Positions 46,633 through 56,091 of a stretch of 64,000 nucleotides of DNA are shown in pieces. Origin of the DNA: Saccharopolyspora spinosa NRRL 18395 (GTDB taxonomy: Bacteria > Actinomycetota > Actinomycetes > Mycobacteriales > Pseudonocardiaceae); contig NZ_GL877878.1 in the NCBI RefSeq assembly GCF_000194155.1, positions 1,113,118-1,177,117 of the forward strand, read 5' to 3'. Below the pieces are notes generated by a model. That model was not told the DNA's origin and did no database searches. It worked only from the letters and a program-made list of their open reading frames with translations. Each line of letters starts with the position of its first letter. Within the stretch, counting starts at the first letter, position 1. The position numbers and the translations under genes are program-made.

Positions 46633-49600
46633 ATGCCGGTGGAGTTTTTAACTGATGAACAGGCTGCGGCGTACGGGAAGTTCGCCGACGAGCCGACACG
46701 GCCCGAGTTGGAGCGGTTCTTCTTCCTCGACGATGTCGACCGGGATCTGATCGCGCTGCGTCGTACACAGCATCACCAGCTCGGGTTCGCCCTTCAGATG
46801 TGCACGGTTCGGTATGTGGGGCTGTTCCTGGGTGAGGACCCGCTGGATGTGCCGTGGCCGGTGGTGGAGCACCTGGCCGGGCAGCTGGGCATCGAGGACG
46901 CCTCGTGTGTGAAGCGGTACACGGACCGGCGGCAGACGGTGTACGACCATGCGTGGGAGATCCGTGAGGCGTACGGCTACCACCTGTTCGAGGACCATGA
47001 TCAGGGCCGGAAGTTCCGGGCGTTCCTGCACGGCCGGGCATGGACGGCGCACGCGGAGGGGCCCAAGGCGCTCTTTGATCACTCGGTGGGCTGGCTGCGC
47101 CGCAACCGGGTGCTGCTGCCGGGGGTGAGCGTGCTGGCCCGGCAGGTCGCCGAGGTCCGCGGAATCGCGGAGCAGCGGCTGCACTCGGCGGTCACCAAGG
47201 CGGCCCGGCGGGCGGATCCGGCGCTGCCCGCCGACCTGGTCGCCACGCTGAAGACGCCGGAGGGCAAGCGGTATTCGGAGCTGGAGCGGATGCGCCGGCC
47301 GCCGACACGGACCACTGGCACCGCGATGAAGGCCGCGTTGCAGCGGGTCGATGACATCGCGTCCTTCCAGCTGGGACGCCTCAAGCTGGAGCAGATCCCG
47401 CCGAACCGGCTGTCCGCGCTGGCCCGGTACGGACTGGGCACCAAGGCACCGAAGCTGGAGCGGACCCCGGAGCCCAAGCGCACAGCGATGCTCACCGCGG
47501 TGATGCGTCACCTGGAGGCCAAGGCGATCGACGACGCCTTGGACCTGTTCGAGATCCTGATGGCTACCCGGCTGATCAGCACCGCCAAGCGGTCCACCGA
47601 CAAGCAGCGCTTGTCGACTCTGCCGCAGCTGGAGAAGGCGGCACGGATCACGGCCAGGATCTCGAAGGTGGTCATCGAGGAGCTGGAGCTCATCGACGAG
47701 ACCGGCTGTGAGGTGGATACGGCCGCTCTGTGGCGGGCGCTGGAAGAGATCGCTCCCCGGGCCACGCTCTCCAGCGCGGCCGCCACGGTGGTGAGCTTGG
47801 TCCCGGAGGACGACGACACGGCCGAGACCGCGCTGCGCGGGGCACTGGCGCTGCGCTACAACACCGTGCGCCCGTTCCTGTCGCTGCTGGGCGAGTCGAA
47901 GGCGTTGGATGCGGCGCCCGGCGGCAGGAGGATTCTCACCGGGGTGCAGCGACTGCCGGCCCTGGTGCGGCGGAAGGTGTCGGAGAAGCCGCTGCTGCCG
48001 CGCGAGGTCGACGACAAGCTAGTGCCGGCGCACTGGCGCAAGGCGGTGTTCGCGAACGCCGAGCTGCCCCAGGGGGCGGTGGACCGCGACGCGTACGTGG
48101 TGTGCGTGCTGGAACAGCTCTTCCGCGCGCTCAAGCGCCGCGACATCTTCGCCTCCCCCTCGCACCGCTGGTCCGATCCGCGCGCCCGGCTGCTTCAGGG
48201 CAAGGGCTGGGAGGCAGTGCGTGAGGACGTCCTGGCGGGCCTGAGCCTCCCGGAAGACGCCGAACAGCACCTTCGGGAGCTGATCGACGTGCTGGACGCG
48301 ATGTGGAAGCAGATGGCCGAGCGCCTGGAAGAGGCCGGCACAGACGCGAAGATCAGCATCGAGGTGCAGCCGAACGGCCGCGCGAAGCTGAACGTGGAGA
48401 AGCTCCACGCCCTCGGCGAGCCGAAGTCGCTGAACTGGCTGCGCAAGCGGGTCGAGAAGATGCTCCCGAAGATCGACCTGCCGGACCTGCTGTTCCAGGT
48501 GCACGCCTGGACCGGGTTCCTGGACGCCTTCGTGCACCTGGGCGACGGCAAGACCCGCATGAAGGACCTGGCCACCTCGGTCGTCGCCCTGCTCGTGAGC
48601 GAGGCGTGCAACATCGGGATGACCCCGGTCATCAACCCGAACCACGAGGCGCTCACCCGCTCCCACCTGGTCCACGTCGACCAGTACTACCTGCGCGCCG
48701 ACACCATCGCCGCGGCGAACGCCGCGCTGATCGAGGCCCAGGCCCGGGTGCCGGTCGTCAAGTTCTGGGGCAACGGGCTGCTCGCCTCCGTCGACGGCCT
48801 GCGCTTTGTCGTCCCCGTCCGCACCATCAACGCCGTACCCAGCCCCAAGTACTTCGCGAAGAAGACCGGAACCACCTGGCTCAACGCGATCAATGACCAG
48901 GTCATCGGCATCGGGCAGATGGTGGTGCCCGGCACCCCGCGCGACTCCCTTTTCATCCTGGACGCTCTGCTGAACCTGGACGGCGGGGTGAAGCCGGAGA
49001 TGGTCGCCACCGACAACGCCTCCTACTCCGACATGGTCTTCGGCATCTTCAAGATGCTCGGCTACCGCTTCTCCCCGCGCTTCAAGGACCTTCAGGACCA
49101 GCGGTTCTGGAAGGCGACGATGCCCGGCGCCGAGGCGGCCGGCGGGTACGGGCCGCTGGAGGCGATCGCGCGGAACAGGGTGAACGTGAAGAAGGTGATC
49201 ACGAACTGGCCGGAAATGCTGCGGGTGGCCGGTTCCCTGGTCACCAACCAGGTCCGCGCCTACGACCTGCTGCGGATGTTCGGCCGTGAGGGCCACCCCA
49301 CCCCGCTGGGGCAGGCGTTCGCCGAGTACGGGCGGATCGCCAAGACCCTTCACCTGCTCGCCGTCGTCGACCCGGTCGATGACTCCTACCGGCGGCAGAT
49401 GCACAAGCAGCTCACCGTCCAGGAGTCCCGCCACAAGCTCGCCCGCGACATCTGCCACGGCAAGAAGGGCAGCATCCACCAGGCGTACCGGGACGGGATG
49501 GAAGATCAGTTGGGCTCGCTGGGCCTCGTTCTGAACGCCGTCGTTCTGTGGACGACGCGCTATATCGACGCCGCCGTCGCCCAGCTCCGCGCCGAGGGCC

Positions 49601-49770
49601 ACGAGATCCGCGACGAGGACGTCGCCCGGCTCTCCCCGCTCAAGCACCGGAATTTGAACGTCCTGGGCCGCTACAGCTTCACCGCGTCCCAGCCGTTCCA
49701 GGGGCTGCGGCCTCTGCGCGACCCGGACGCCGTCGACCTCGACGATGACGACGACGGCCGGGACGAGTGA
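46633..49770 (+). CDS. tnpA: Tn3-family transposase TnpA
   Basis: 1,045-residue DDE transposase, full length for the family. The N-terminal DUF4158 domain (FLTDEQAAAYGKFADEP... DDVDRDLIALRR) is intact. The catalytic triad region is visible as the Asp in LLASVDGLRFVVPVR, the Asp in MVATDNASYSDMVF and the Glu in TVQESRHKLARDI. It ends in an acidic tail. ATG at 46633 starts at the family N-terminus; the frame extends upstream almost to the inverted repeat. It is transcribed rightward from the left end, and a hairpin terminator follows at 49857. Confidence 0.96.
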   Translation: MPVEFLTDEQAAAYGKFADEPTRPELERFFFLDDVDRDLIALRRTQHHQLGFALQMCTVRYVGLFLGEDPLDVPWPVVEHLAGQLGIEDASCVKRYTDRRQTVYDHAWEIREAYGYHLFEDHDQGRKFRAFLHGRAWTAHAEGPKALFDHSVGWLRRNRVLLPGVSVLARQVAEVRGIAEQRLHSAVTKAARRADPALPADLVATLKTPEGKRYSELERMRRPPTRTTGTAMKAALQRVDDIASFQLGRLKLEQIPPNRLSALARYGLGTKAPKLERTPEPKRTAMLTAVMRHLEAKAIDDALDLFEILMATRLISTAKRSTDKQRLSTLPQLEKAARITARISKVVIEELELIDETGCEVDTAALWRALEEIAPRATLSSAAATVVSLVPEDDDTAETALRGALALRYNTVRPFLSLLGESKALDAAPGGRRILTGVQRLPALVRRKVSEKPLLPREVDDKLVPAHWRKAVFANAELPQGAVDRDAYVVCVLEQLFRALKRRDIFASPSHRWSDPRARLLQGKGWEAVREDVLAGLSLPEDAEQHLRELIDVLDAMWKQMAERLEEAGTDAKISIEVQPNGRAKLNVEKLHALGEPKSLNWLRKRVEKMLPKIDLPDLLFQVHAWTGFLDAFVHLGDGKTRMKDLATSVVALLVSEACNIGMTPVINPNHEALTRSHLVHVDQYYLRADTIAAANAALIEAQARVPVVKFWGNGLLASVDGLRFVVPVRTINAVPSPKYFAKKTGTTWLNAINDQVIGIGQMVVPGTPRDSLFILDALLNLDGGVKPEMVATDNASYSDMVFGIFKMLGYRFSPRFKDLQDQRFWKATMPGAEAAGGYGPLEAIARNRVNVKKVITNWPEMLRVAGSLVTNQVRAYDLLRMFGREGHPTPLGQAFAEYGRIAKTLHLLAVVDPVDDSYRRQMHKQLTVQESRHKLARDICHGKKGSIHQAYRDGMEDQLGSLGLVLNAVVLWTTRYIDAAVAQLRAEGHEIRDEDVARLSPLKHRNLNVLGRYSFTASQPFQGLRPLRDPDAVDLDDDDDGRDE

Positions 49771-49856
49771 GTACCGCACCGCCGTCCGGGGCGGCCGAAG
49801 AGGGGGCCCAGCCGAGATACGGCCGAGAGGGATAGCAGGGCTTGGGGAGCCGTGGC

Positions 49857-49893
49857 GGTATGAGGGGCAGGACTCAGGCCTGCCCCCCATACC
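49857..49893. terminator. Terminator between tnpA and the passenger hydrolase
   Basis: 15-nt arms GGTATGAGGGGCAGG (49857-49871) and CCTGCCCCCCATACC (49879-49893), complementary with one A-C mismatch, around a 7-nt loop, between convergent genes. Confidence 0.85.
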
Positions 49894-49899
49894 GATGTC

Positions 49900-50874
49900 C
49901 TAGGACCCTGACGCCACGAACTCGCCGGTCACATTGCCGACGCGGTCGGGTTCGTTCACCAGGTCGAGGATCAGCTCCGGGCGGCCCTCGGCGAGATCCA
50001 GCTGCGACAGCTCAACCCACACGACGTTCGGGCTCCGGGTGGACTCGAAGAAGTACCGCCGCTCGGTGCAGTCGGTGACGGTACGCCAGCGAGTGGGCGA
50101 GACGTTCGGGTGTAGCTCATCCACGATGCCGAACGGGGCAGAGGCGTTACGGATCACGCTGAACACGTACGCCGCGGCCTCTTGCGCGTCTGAGGCCGCC
50201 GGAAGCTGCTTGGAGTAGTACGCGGCGCGTACGAAACGATCCGTCGGCGCGACCCCTCCGGGCAGCGGCTGAACGCCTCCGAAGCCTTCATACTTCCCCA
50301 GATTCACCAACTGCGCATCGTACTCGGGCTCGTTCGTCATCACGGTGTACTTGTCGCCGTGGTGCACGGTGGTCCTGCCCTTGAGGAACTCGATGATGGC
50401 CGAGTCGCCCGTCGGATCCGCGAGCGCGATATGGCCCGTCCCCGGCTTGCCGTCGATCCTCATCTCGATGAGCTGCACACGTTGTGTCTCGATGTCCTTG
50501 ACGGCTTCCTCGACGGTAGCGAAGCGGTCGAGCAGGCATTGGATAGCCGAGAAGAGCTCAAGACCAGGGCGCTCGGGGTCACGCGTTCCGTAGTCTGACA
50601 CGGAGAGGTAGAGCCCACTGACCTGGAGCCCTGATTCATTGACGCCGTCGACCACGGCCTCGCCGTGCATGAGCGCGACGACGCTGCCGTACGTCGACAC
50701 CCACTCGAAGGGCTTGGGGTCGTGGGGGAAATTGGGGGCGCTCTTGCGCGTCACACCACGCGGACGCACCGCCAGGACCGTACCGGTCTCTGCGAACCAG
50801 TCCATGCTCCGGCCCACAAGCACATTGCCGTCACCGGGGCGAAGCTTCGATGACCATAGAAGTCTGCTGCACAT
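49900..50874 (-). CDS. Linear-amide C-N hydrolase of the choloylglycine hydrolase/penicillin V acylase family (transposon passenger)
   Basis: 324-residue Ntn hydrolase. Met is followed by Cys2, which becomes the N-terminal nucleophile. The other family residues are present: Arg22 and Asp25 in VGRSMDW, Asn79 in DGVNESGL, Asn181 in VMTNEPEYD and Arg216 in FVRAAYY. Members hydrolyse conjugated bile salts, penicillin V or N-acyl-homoserine lactones; the substrate here is not readable. No signal peptide, so cytoplasmic. It is the only non-mobility gene of the transposon, transcribed opposite to tnpA. Confidence 0.88.
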   Translation of the reverse strand: MCSRLLWSSKLRPGDGNVLVGRSMDWFAETGTVLAVRPRGVTRKSAPNFPHDPKPFEWVSTYGSVVALMHGEAVVDGVNESGLQVSGLYLSVSDYGTRDPERPGLELFSAIQCLLDRFATVEEAVKDIETQRVQLIEMRIDGKPGTGHIALADPTGDSAIIEFLKGRTTVHHGDKYTVMTNEPEYDAQLVNLGKYEGFGGVQPLPGGVAPTDRFVRAAYYSKQLPAASDAQEAAAYVFSVIRNASAPFGIVDELHPNVSPTRWRTVTDCTERRYFFESTRSPNVVWVELSQLDLAEGRPELILDLVNEPDRVGNVTGEFVASGS

Positions 50875-50974
50875 GCCCCAGAACGTAACCGTTTCACCAC
50901 AAACCGTCGCCCGAATCGCCCACTATTCACCTATTTAGGGGGTCCGGTAGGAACGGAACAGAAACCCGGGGTTA

Positions 50975-51146
50975 CTGTCACATTTGTTGACAGCCGGGCG
51001 GTTGCCATTTCTGACCGCCGTATCTGGCCCCTGTCATCAAACGAACGAATGAAGACAGGCGCGGCGGGCGTCCAAATGAACCCGGACTTTCCGGGGCCTC
51101 GATCCAATGAGATCCGATGGCGGATGATGACAGGGTTTACTGACAG
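50975..51146. promoter_or_regulatory. Candidate res (resolution) site of the Tn3-family transposon
   Basis: Three TGTCA/TGACA-based dyads in the 308-bp gap before tnpR: CTGTCACATTTGTTGACAG (50975-50993), CTGTC...GACAG spanning 28 bp (51031-51058), and TGACA repeats at 51128-51146. Three resolvase-binding subsites, one of 28 bp, next to tnpR is the Tn3-family pattern. The third is direct rather than inverted. Confidence 0.6.
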
Positions 51147-51182
51147 CCAGGGTCGGACGCGACCACCGACACGGGGAGCGGC

Positions 51183-51230
51183 ATGGCCAACCTGGTCTAC
51201 AAGCGGGTGTCGACCGACCAGCAGTCGACT
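51183..51230 (+). pseudogene. tnpR: Resolvase TnpR, 5' fragment
   Basis: ATG preceded by GGGGAG opens the serine-recombinase start MANLVYKRVSTDQQS, where the Ser of RVS(T) is the catalytic residue. After 16 codons it runs into the TGTCAATCCCC end of an IS3-family relic. The remaining resolvase lies at 55336-56091. About 55 residues between the two parts are missing, so excision of the insert would not restore it. Confidence 0.88.
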
Positions 51231-51258
51231 GTCAATCCCCTGGAATCGTGGAGACGTG

Positions 51259-51723
51259 TTATGCCACTTCGGCCCTGAGCTGCACGGTTGAGGCTGTCCG
51301 TGCTCGTGCCATGTGATGCTCGTACGTGATCGGGGCGAGCCCGTCGTTGGTGCTGTCTCGTCTGGTGGTGTTGTAGAAGTCCGCGATCCAGGTCGAAATC
51401 TTGATACGGGCCTCGACGCGGGTGGCGAAGTGGTGCCGGTGCACGAACTCGACCTTCAGCGTGGAGTTGAACGCCTCCGCTGCGGCGTTGTCGAGCGCAC
51501 ATCCAACCCGGCCCATCGACTCAACGATGCCCAGCGCCCGGCAAGCTGCCGCCGTCGTGGCCGCGGTGTATTCCGATCCGCGATCGGTATGGAAGATCAC
51601 CCCGTCGACCTCTCTGCCCCGGGTCGTAGCGGCCATCCGCAGCGACGCCACCACTACGGCCGAGTCGTGGTGTTCGGACATGGCATACCCGAGCATCCGG
51701 CGGGAGAACAGGTCCTCGGTTGT
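51259..51723 (-). pseudogene. IS3-family transposase, C-terminal part
   Basis: Integrase-core segment: DLFSRRMLGYAMSEHHDSA, then the second catalytic Asp in FHTDRGSEYTA and the Glu in NAAAEAFNSTLK, then the usual end NTTRRDSTNDGLAPITYE. The preceding residues (first Asp, GDITQIDT) are at 55255-55335, so the gene is split between Ala and Thr of the LYLA-T block. Confidence 0.9.
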
Positions 51724-51806
51724 ATTAGTTACGTGGAATCACGCTCCTGAGTGGATCTAGGGAGTTGGCCTTCAGCGGGTGCAGGGGTGTGCCGTTGAGC
51801 CTGTCA

Positions 51807-52891
51807 ATGATCGTCATGGAGAAGTGGCCGGTGCTCGGGCGGCACGAGCGGGCGGCGGAGTGGCTGCGGATCTGGACGGATTGCGGATCTGGACGGATCT
51901 GGGGCGGGCGCCTCGAACGATCGATGCTTACGCCCGCGGTTTGGCCGAGTTTCTGGAGTCGTGTGAGCGTCACGACGTTGATCCGTTGGCGGCGACTCGC
52001 GCGCAGGTTGCCGTGTTCGTACGGGAGCTGACCACCCGGCCTAGCCGCCGGGGCGTGAACGTGGTGGCCCTGGACTCGGGTGCCGGGCTGGCCAACGCCA
52101 CGTTGCAGCAGCGGCTGGTGCCGGTGCGGCTGTTCTACGACTTTCTGATCGAGGAGGGACTGCGCGAGTCCAACCCGGTGGGCCGTGGCGCGTACACGCC
52201 TGGTCGGCGCTTCCGCGCTGGGCAGGGCAGTCGGCCGCTGGTGCCGCGAATGGTCAAACTGCCGTGGATTCCCAGTGATGCCGAATGGCTGCAGTTGCTG
52301 GCGGTCTTCCGCGACGAACCGATCCGCAACCGGGTGATGCTGGCGCTGGCTTACGACGCGGCGTTGCGGCGGGAGGAGCTGTGCTCGCTGCGCACCGATG
52401 ATCTCGACCCTGCTCACCGCACGCTGCGGGTACGGGCGGAGACGACCAAGACCCGGCGAGAGCGGGTGGTGCCGTATTCGGCGCCCACCGGGCTGCTGTT
52501 GGCCGAATACCTGCGGCATCGGGCCATGCTCAGCCGGGCAAGGGGCCTGCTGTTCTTGTCCGAGTCGCGGCGCAACCATGGCGAGCCGTTGAGTTTGTGG
52601 ACCTGGTCGAAGGTGGTGCGGCGGATCGCGCTGACGGCCGGGGTTCCCCGGTTTTCCACGCACACCACACGGCATTTGTGCTTGACGGATCTGGCCCGGA
52701 CGGGCTGGGAGGTGCACGCGATCGCCACCTTCGCCGGTCATCGCAGCACTGATTCGACCCTGCGGTACATCCATCTGTCCGGGCGCGACTTGGCAGCGAA
52801 GTTGAACTCCTCGATGGCGCAGATCCACGCCTGGCGGGTGGGCACTCTCGCCGAGGCGAACTCCCCTGGAACCACTGAGGATTCGGCATGA
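51807..52891 (+). pseudogene. Tn554 TnpA-like tyrosine recombinase, frameshifted by a 17-bp duplication
   Basis: The N-terminus MEKWPVLGRHERAAEWLRIWTD is in the frame of the ATGs at 51807 or 51816. A 17-bp tandem duplication at 51865-51898 then shifts the frame, and the rest (LGRAPRTIDAYARGL to the end) follows in another frame. Removing one copy joins IWTD to LGRAP perfectly. The catalytic part is intact: Arg in YDAALRREELCSL, HTTRHLC, GHRS and Tyr in LRYIHLS. The 3' end overlaps intB by ATGA. A GTG at 51779 in the downstream frame could give a protein with an aberrant N-terminus. Confidence 0.82.
51865..51898. repeat. 17-bp exact tandem duplication
   Basis: TGCGGATCTGGACGGAT occurs twice back to back (51865-51881, 51882-51898). 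It causes the frameshift in the first recombinase gene of the Tn554-like element. Confidence 0.97.
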
Positions 52892-55245
52892 ACACCGCCG
52901 TCTCCGCCTGGGAGCCTGGGCGCCACGACGATCGCACGCCGTGGAGCTTTCACGTCGACGGGCGGGGCTGGGATCGCCGGGGAGAGCTAGCCGATGGCGA
53001 GTCCGCCGCGGTGCTGGCGCTGGGCCCGACGGGCCTGCGCCGCAACCGGGCGGTGGGCATCCCGCGGCGGACCGCGACCCACTGGAAGGCTTTGGACCGT
53101 TTGGTCGAGCCGCTCGATGCCGCCCGGGGTGTCTTGCATCATGGCGAGGACATCCGGTTCCGGCGCGCCGGGGCGCATGCGGCAGCACTCGTCTTGCAGC
53201 ACTGCGTGGACACCGGCCGGTCCTACTGGGCCTGGACGGCGTGGGACTGGGCAAGACTGGGTGGTTCCAACGCGGAGGAGTTCCTCGCCGCCAGAACGCT
53301 GCCCACCGAGCGGACGGTGCGGCCGTTCCTGATCGCCCTCGGCTACCTCCTCGGCGGGTTCACCGGCTTCCACCATCTGGGCAACTTCAACCGACTGCAC
53401 CTGGCCTGCCTGGTCTTCGGCGACGACATCGTCGAGGCCGCGATCAGCCAGGCCGCCGGCATTCTCGATCAGTGGGGCTACCGTGGCCCGCTACGCGTCA
53501 AGCACCGGCTGCGCGGCATCTTTAGCCAAGCCCTGCTGATCAACCGCAGCCCACGACTGGAAGACCTGACGACCGAGGCGTTCACCGCGCTGCGCGCCCA
53601 CCCGGCCAACAGCGGGCGCTACTCCGAGATGCTCTATGCGCTGCAGCGCGCGGTCGCCGCGCTGGGCCACTGCGACCCACCGGTCCGCTCCGGCTACAAC
53701 CACGCTCCCGGGATCGAGGGCACCGATCCGGCCTGGGCGGCATGGGTCGAACGCTGGCACGCCACCTCGCCGCTGACCCCACGAGTCCGCGCCACCGGCC
53801 GCACGATCCTGGCTAAGGTCGGCCGGTGGCTGGCCACCGAACACCCGGAGACCACTGAGCCCGGGCAGTGGACCAGGAAGACCTGCGCGGCCTGGGTCGC
53901 CGCCGTCGACCGCATGGCCGTCGGCGACTACGTCCAACGCCGCGACCACATCCACGCCCGCGCCGGAACACCGATCTCCCCACGCACCAAGGCCCACATC
54001 CTCATGGCCACCCGGATGTTCTTCCGCGACTGCCAGGAATGGGACTGGTTCCCCCGCCGGTTCGACCCCGCCCGGGCGCTCGCCGTCCCGCGCAGCGTCG
54101 CCTCCCTGATCGGCACCAACCCCCGCGTGATCGCCGACGAGGTCTGGGCCAAGCTGCTCTGGGCCGGGCTGAACCTGCAGCCAGCGGACCTGCCTGGCAA
54201 CTCCGCCGACGCCTACTACCCCATGGACCTGATCCGCGCCATCACCCTGACCTGGCTGTTCTCCGGGCTACGCAGCGACGAACTCTCCCGGCTACGCGTC
54301 GGCTGCATCCGCTGGCAGCACGACGGACAACCCATCACCGCCAACTCGGCCGACGTCCTCGCCTGCAACGCCGTCTGCCTGCTCGACGTCCCCGTCCACA
54401 AGACCGGCACCGCCTTCACCAAGCCCGTCGACCCAATCATCGGCCAAGCCATCGAAGCCTGGCAGGCCAAACGGCCCGCACAGCCCCACCGCCTGGACCG
54501 CAAGACCGGCGAGCACGTTGACCTGCTGTTCTCCATCCGCGCGCAGCCGATCGCCAAGGACTACATCAACCACACCATCATTCCGGCACTTTGCGGCAAA
54601 GCCGGTGTCCCCACCGCGGATGTCCGCGGCAACATCACCAGCCACCGCGCCCGCTCCACGATCGCCAGCCAGCTCTACAACGCCAAAGAACCTATGACGC
54701 TGTTCGAGCTGCAAGCCTGGCTCGGCCACAAGGATCCCGCCAGCACCCAGCACTACGCGAAGATCACCCCGAACACCCTGTCCACGGCCTACACCGAGGC
54801 CGGCTACTTCGCCCGCAACGTCCGCACCATCGAGGTGCTCCTTGACCGCGCCGCCGTCACCTCCGGAGCCGCCTCAACCGGACAGCCCTGGCAACACTAC
54901 GACCTCGGCCATGGCTACTGCACCTACACCTTCTTCGAGCAATGTCCACATCGGATGGCCTGCGCCCGCTGCGACTTCTACACCCCCAAAGACTCCACCA
55001 AAGCACAACTGTTGGAGGCCAAGGAAAATCTCCAACGCATGCTCGCCAGCATCCCGCTCACCGACGACGAACGCACCGCCGTTGACGACGGCCAAGCCGC
55101 GCTCGACGACCTCCTCGAGAAACTCACCGACATCCCCACCCCAGCGGGCCCCACCCCACGCGAGATCGGCGTTCCCCCATCCGCCACGCTGCTACCGATC
55201 GCCGACGTCAGCCACGGCAAACATGCACAAATGGGACAATTCTGA
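52888..55245 (+). CDS. Tn554 TnpB-like large tyrosine recombinase
   Basis: 785 residues, the length class of the second Tn554 recombinase. The long N-terminal region is followed by the tyrosine-recombinase catalytic domain: Arg in FSGLRSDELSRLR, TSHRARS (His-x-x-Arg), WLGHKDP, and Tyr in TQHYAKIT. After this, the C-terminal extension has a Cys cluster (YTFFEQCPHRMACARCDFY) likely binding zinc. Its ATG overlaps the upstream recombinase stop. The final stop codon lies within the element's terminal repeat. Confidence 0.88.
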   Translation: MNTAVSAWEPGRHDDRTPWSFHVDGRGWDRRGELADGESAAVLALGPTGLRRNRAVGIPRRTATHWKALDRLVEPLDAARGVLHHGEDIRFRRAGAHAAALVLQHCVDTGRSYWAWTAWDWARLGGSNAEEFLAARTLPTERTVRPFLIALGYLLGGFTGFHHLGNFNRLHLACLVFGDDIVEAAISQAAGILDQWGYRGPLRVKHRLRGIFSQALLINRSPRLEDLTTEAFTALRAHPANSGRYSEMLYALQRAVAALGHCDPPVRSGYNHAPGIEGTDPAWAAWVERWHATSPLTPRVRATGRTILAKVGRWLATEHPETTEPGQWTRKTCAAWVAAVDRMAVGDYVQRRDHIHARAGTPISPRTKAHILMATRMFFRDCQEWDWFPRRFDPARALAVPRSVASLIGTNPRVIADEVWAKLLWAGLNLQPADLPGNSADAYYPMDLIRAITLTWLFSGLRSDELSRLRVGCIRWQHDGQPITANSADVLACNAVCLLDVPVHKTGTAFTKPVDPIIGQAIEAWQAKRPAQPHRLDRKTGEHVDLLFSIRAQPIAKDYINHTIIPALCGKAGVPTADVRGNITSHRARSTIASQLYNAKEPMTLFELQAWLGHKDPASTQHYAKITPNTLSTAYTEAGYFARNVRTIEVLLDRAAVTSGAASTGQPWQHYDLGHGYCTYTFFEQCPHRMACARCDFYTPKDSTKAQLLEAKENLQRMLASIPLTDDERTAVDDGQAALDDLLEKLTDIPTPAGPTPREIGVPPSATLLPIADVSHGKHAQMGQF

Positions 55246-55254
55246 TTCCACAGA

Positions 55255-55340
55255 ATCGCGAGGTACAGCGGTCCCTCGTCGGTGTCGATCTGCGTGATGT
55301 CCCCGCACCACAGGACATCCGGCGCTACGGCGCCGGGCGA
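55255..55340 (-). pseudogene. IS3-family transposase, N-proximal integrase-core fragment
   Basis: Reads CTVSPGAVAPDVLWCGDITQIDT and LYLA on the minus strand: the segment with the first catalytic Asp (GDIT). It is continued at 51723 beyond the Tn554-like element. The upstream part of the transposase is deleted at about 55336, where resolvase sequence begins. Confidence 0.85.
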
Positions 55341-56091
55341 CACCGTGCACATCTCCGAGATGTTCCGCCTCGTACGCGGCACCGCTCACATCCTCGACGT
55401 GCTCGATGTCCTCCACCGCGACCGTCTCGCCCTGCGCATCCACGACGGCGCGTTCTCCGCGATGGACCTCACCGCCCGCCACCCGCGCACCGGAGAGCTG
55501 CTGTCCACCGTGAAGTTCATGGTGCAGACCCTCGCCGCCGCCGGCGAACTCCAGCGTGACCTCCAGCGGGAACTGACCTACGACGGACTACGGGCCGCCG
55601 AAGCCAAGGGCAACAAGGGTGGGCGCCGCCCGGTCGTCACGGCCGCGAGGGCCGCCTCCGTACGCGCCGGATACCGGGGCGGCCAGTCCATCGCCGCCCT
55701 GGCCCGGGACCACCACGTCAGCCGCGGCGCCATCCGTACCGCCGTCACCGACCTCCTGCCCGAGTACACGGCCGTCGACCAGGACGCCCCCGCTCCGGAG
55801 CTGCCGGTCGTCCTCGACATGCCGGGCAAGGTCGCGGACTTCCTCCGCGTAGCCGACCTGGAGCCCGCCGAGCGTGCCGCGCTCGACCAGGGCGTCACCG
55901 TCCGGCGCGGCCAGGGCTACACCCTGCGTGTAACCGCCGTACCTGCGGTCCACCGCGCTCTCCTCGACCGCTGCCAGCCCCTCGACGGTGCTCAGGGAAC
56001 CCCGGTCATCTCGGCACAGCGCAAGGCCCGCCGCGAGTACGAGAACCGCGTCAACGCCCTCCCGGACCATGATCGTTCTCACCGATACTGA
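55336..56091 (+). pseudogene. tnpR: Resolvase TnpR, 3' part
   Basis: Starts in mid-catalytic domain (GDTVHISEMFRLVRGTAHILDVLDVLHR) and continues with HDGAFSAMDLTARHPRTGELLSTVKFMVQTLAAAGELQRDLQRELTYDGLRAAEAKGN, the E-helix region. A helix-turn-helix follows (QSIAALARDHHVSRGAIRTAV) and then an unusual C-terminal extension of about 100 residues. The stop lies inside the right inverted repeat. Missing the N-terminal catalytic Ser, it cannot act alone. Confidence 0.88.

Larger units (their letters stand above)
51724..55254 (+). mobile_element. Tn554-like element with two tyrosine recombinases, nested in the IS3 relic
   Basis: About 3.5 kb that interrupts the IS3-family transposase. It carries two overlapping recombinase genes in the size order of Tn554 tnpA/tnpB. 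A 9-bp inverted repeat GTGGAATCA / TGATTCCAC (51733-51741 and 55243-55251) lies near both ends, and the right copy contains the intB stop. No tnpC-like third gene and no passenger gene are seen. No target duplication is visible, as expected for tyrosine-recombinase transposition. Confidence 0.75.
51230..55335 (-). mobile_element. IS3-family insertion sequence relic inside tnpR
   Basis: The transposase reads leftwards. Its downstream part is at 51259-51723 and its preceding part at 55255-55335, separated by a Tn554-like element. Only the left end (TGTCAATCCCC, 51230) is recognisable; orfA and the start of orfB are missing on the right, so the insertion was followed by a deletion that also removed part of tnpR. 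Confidence 0.8.
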
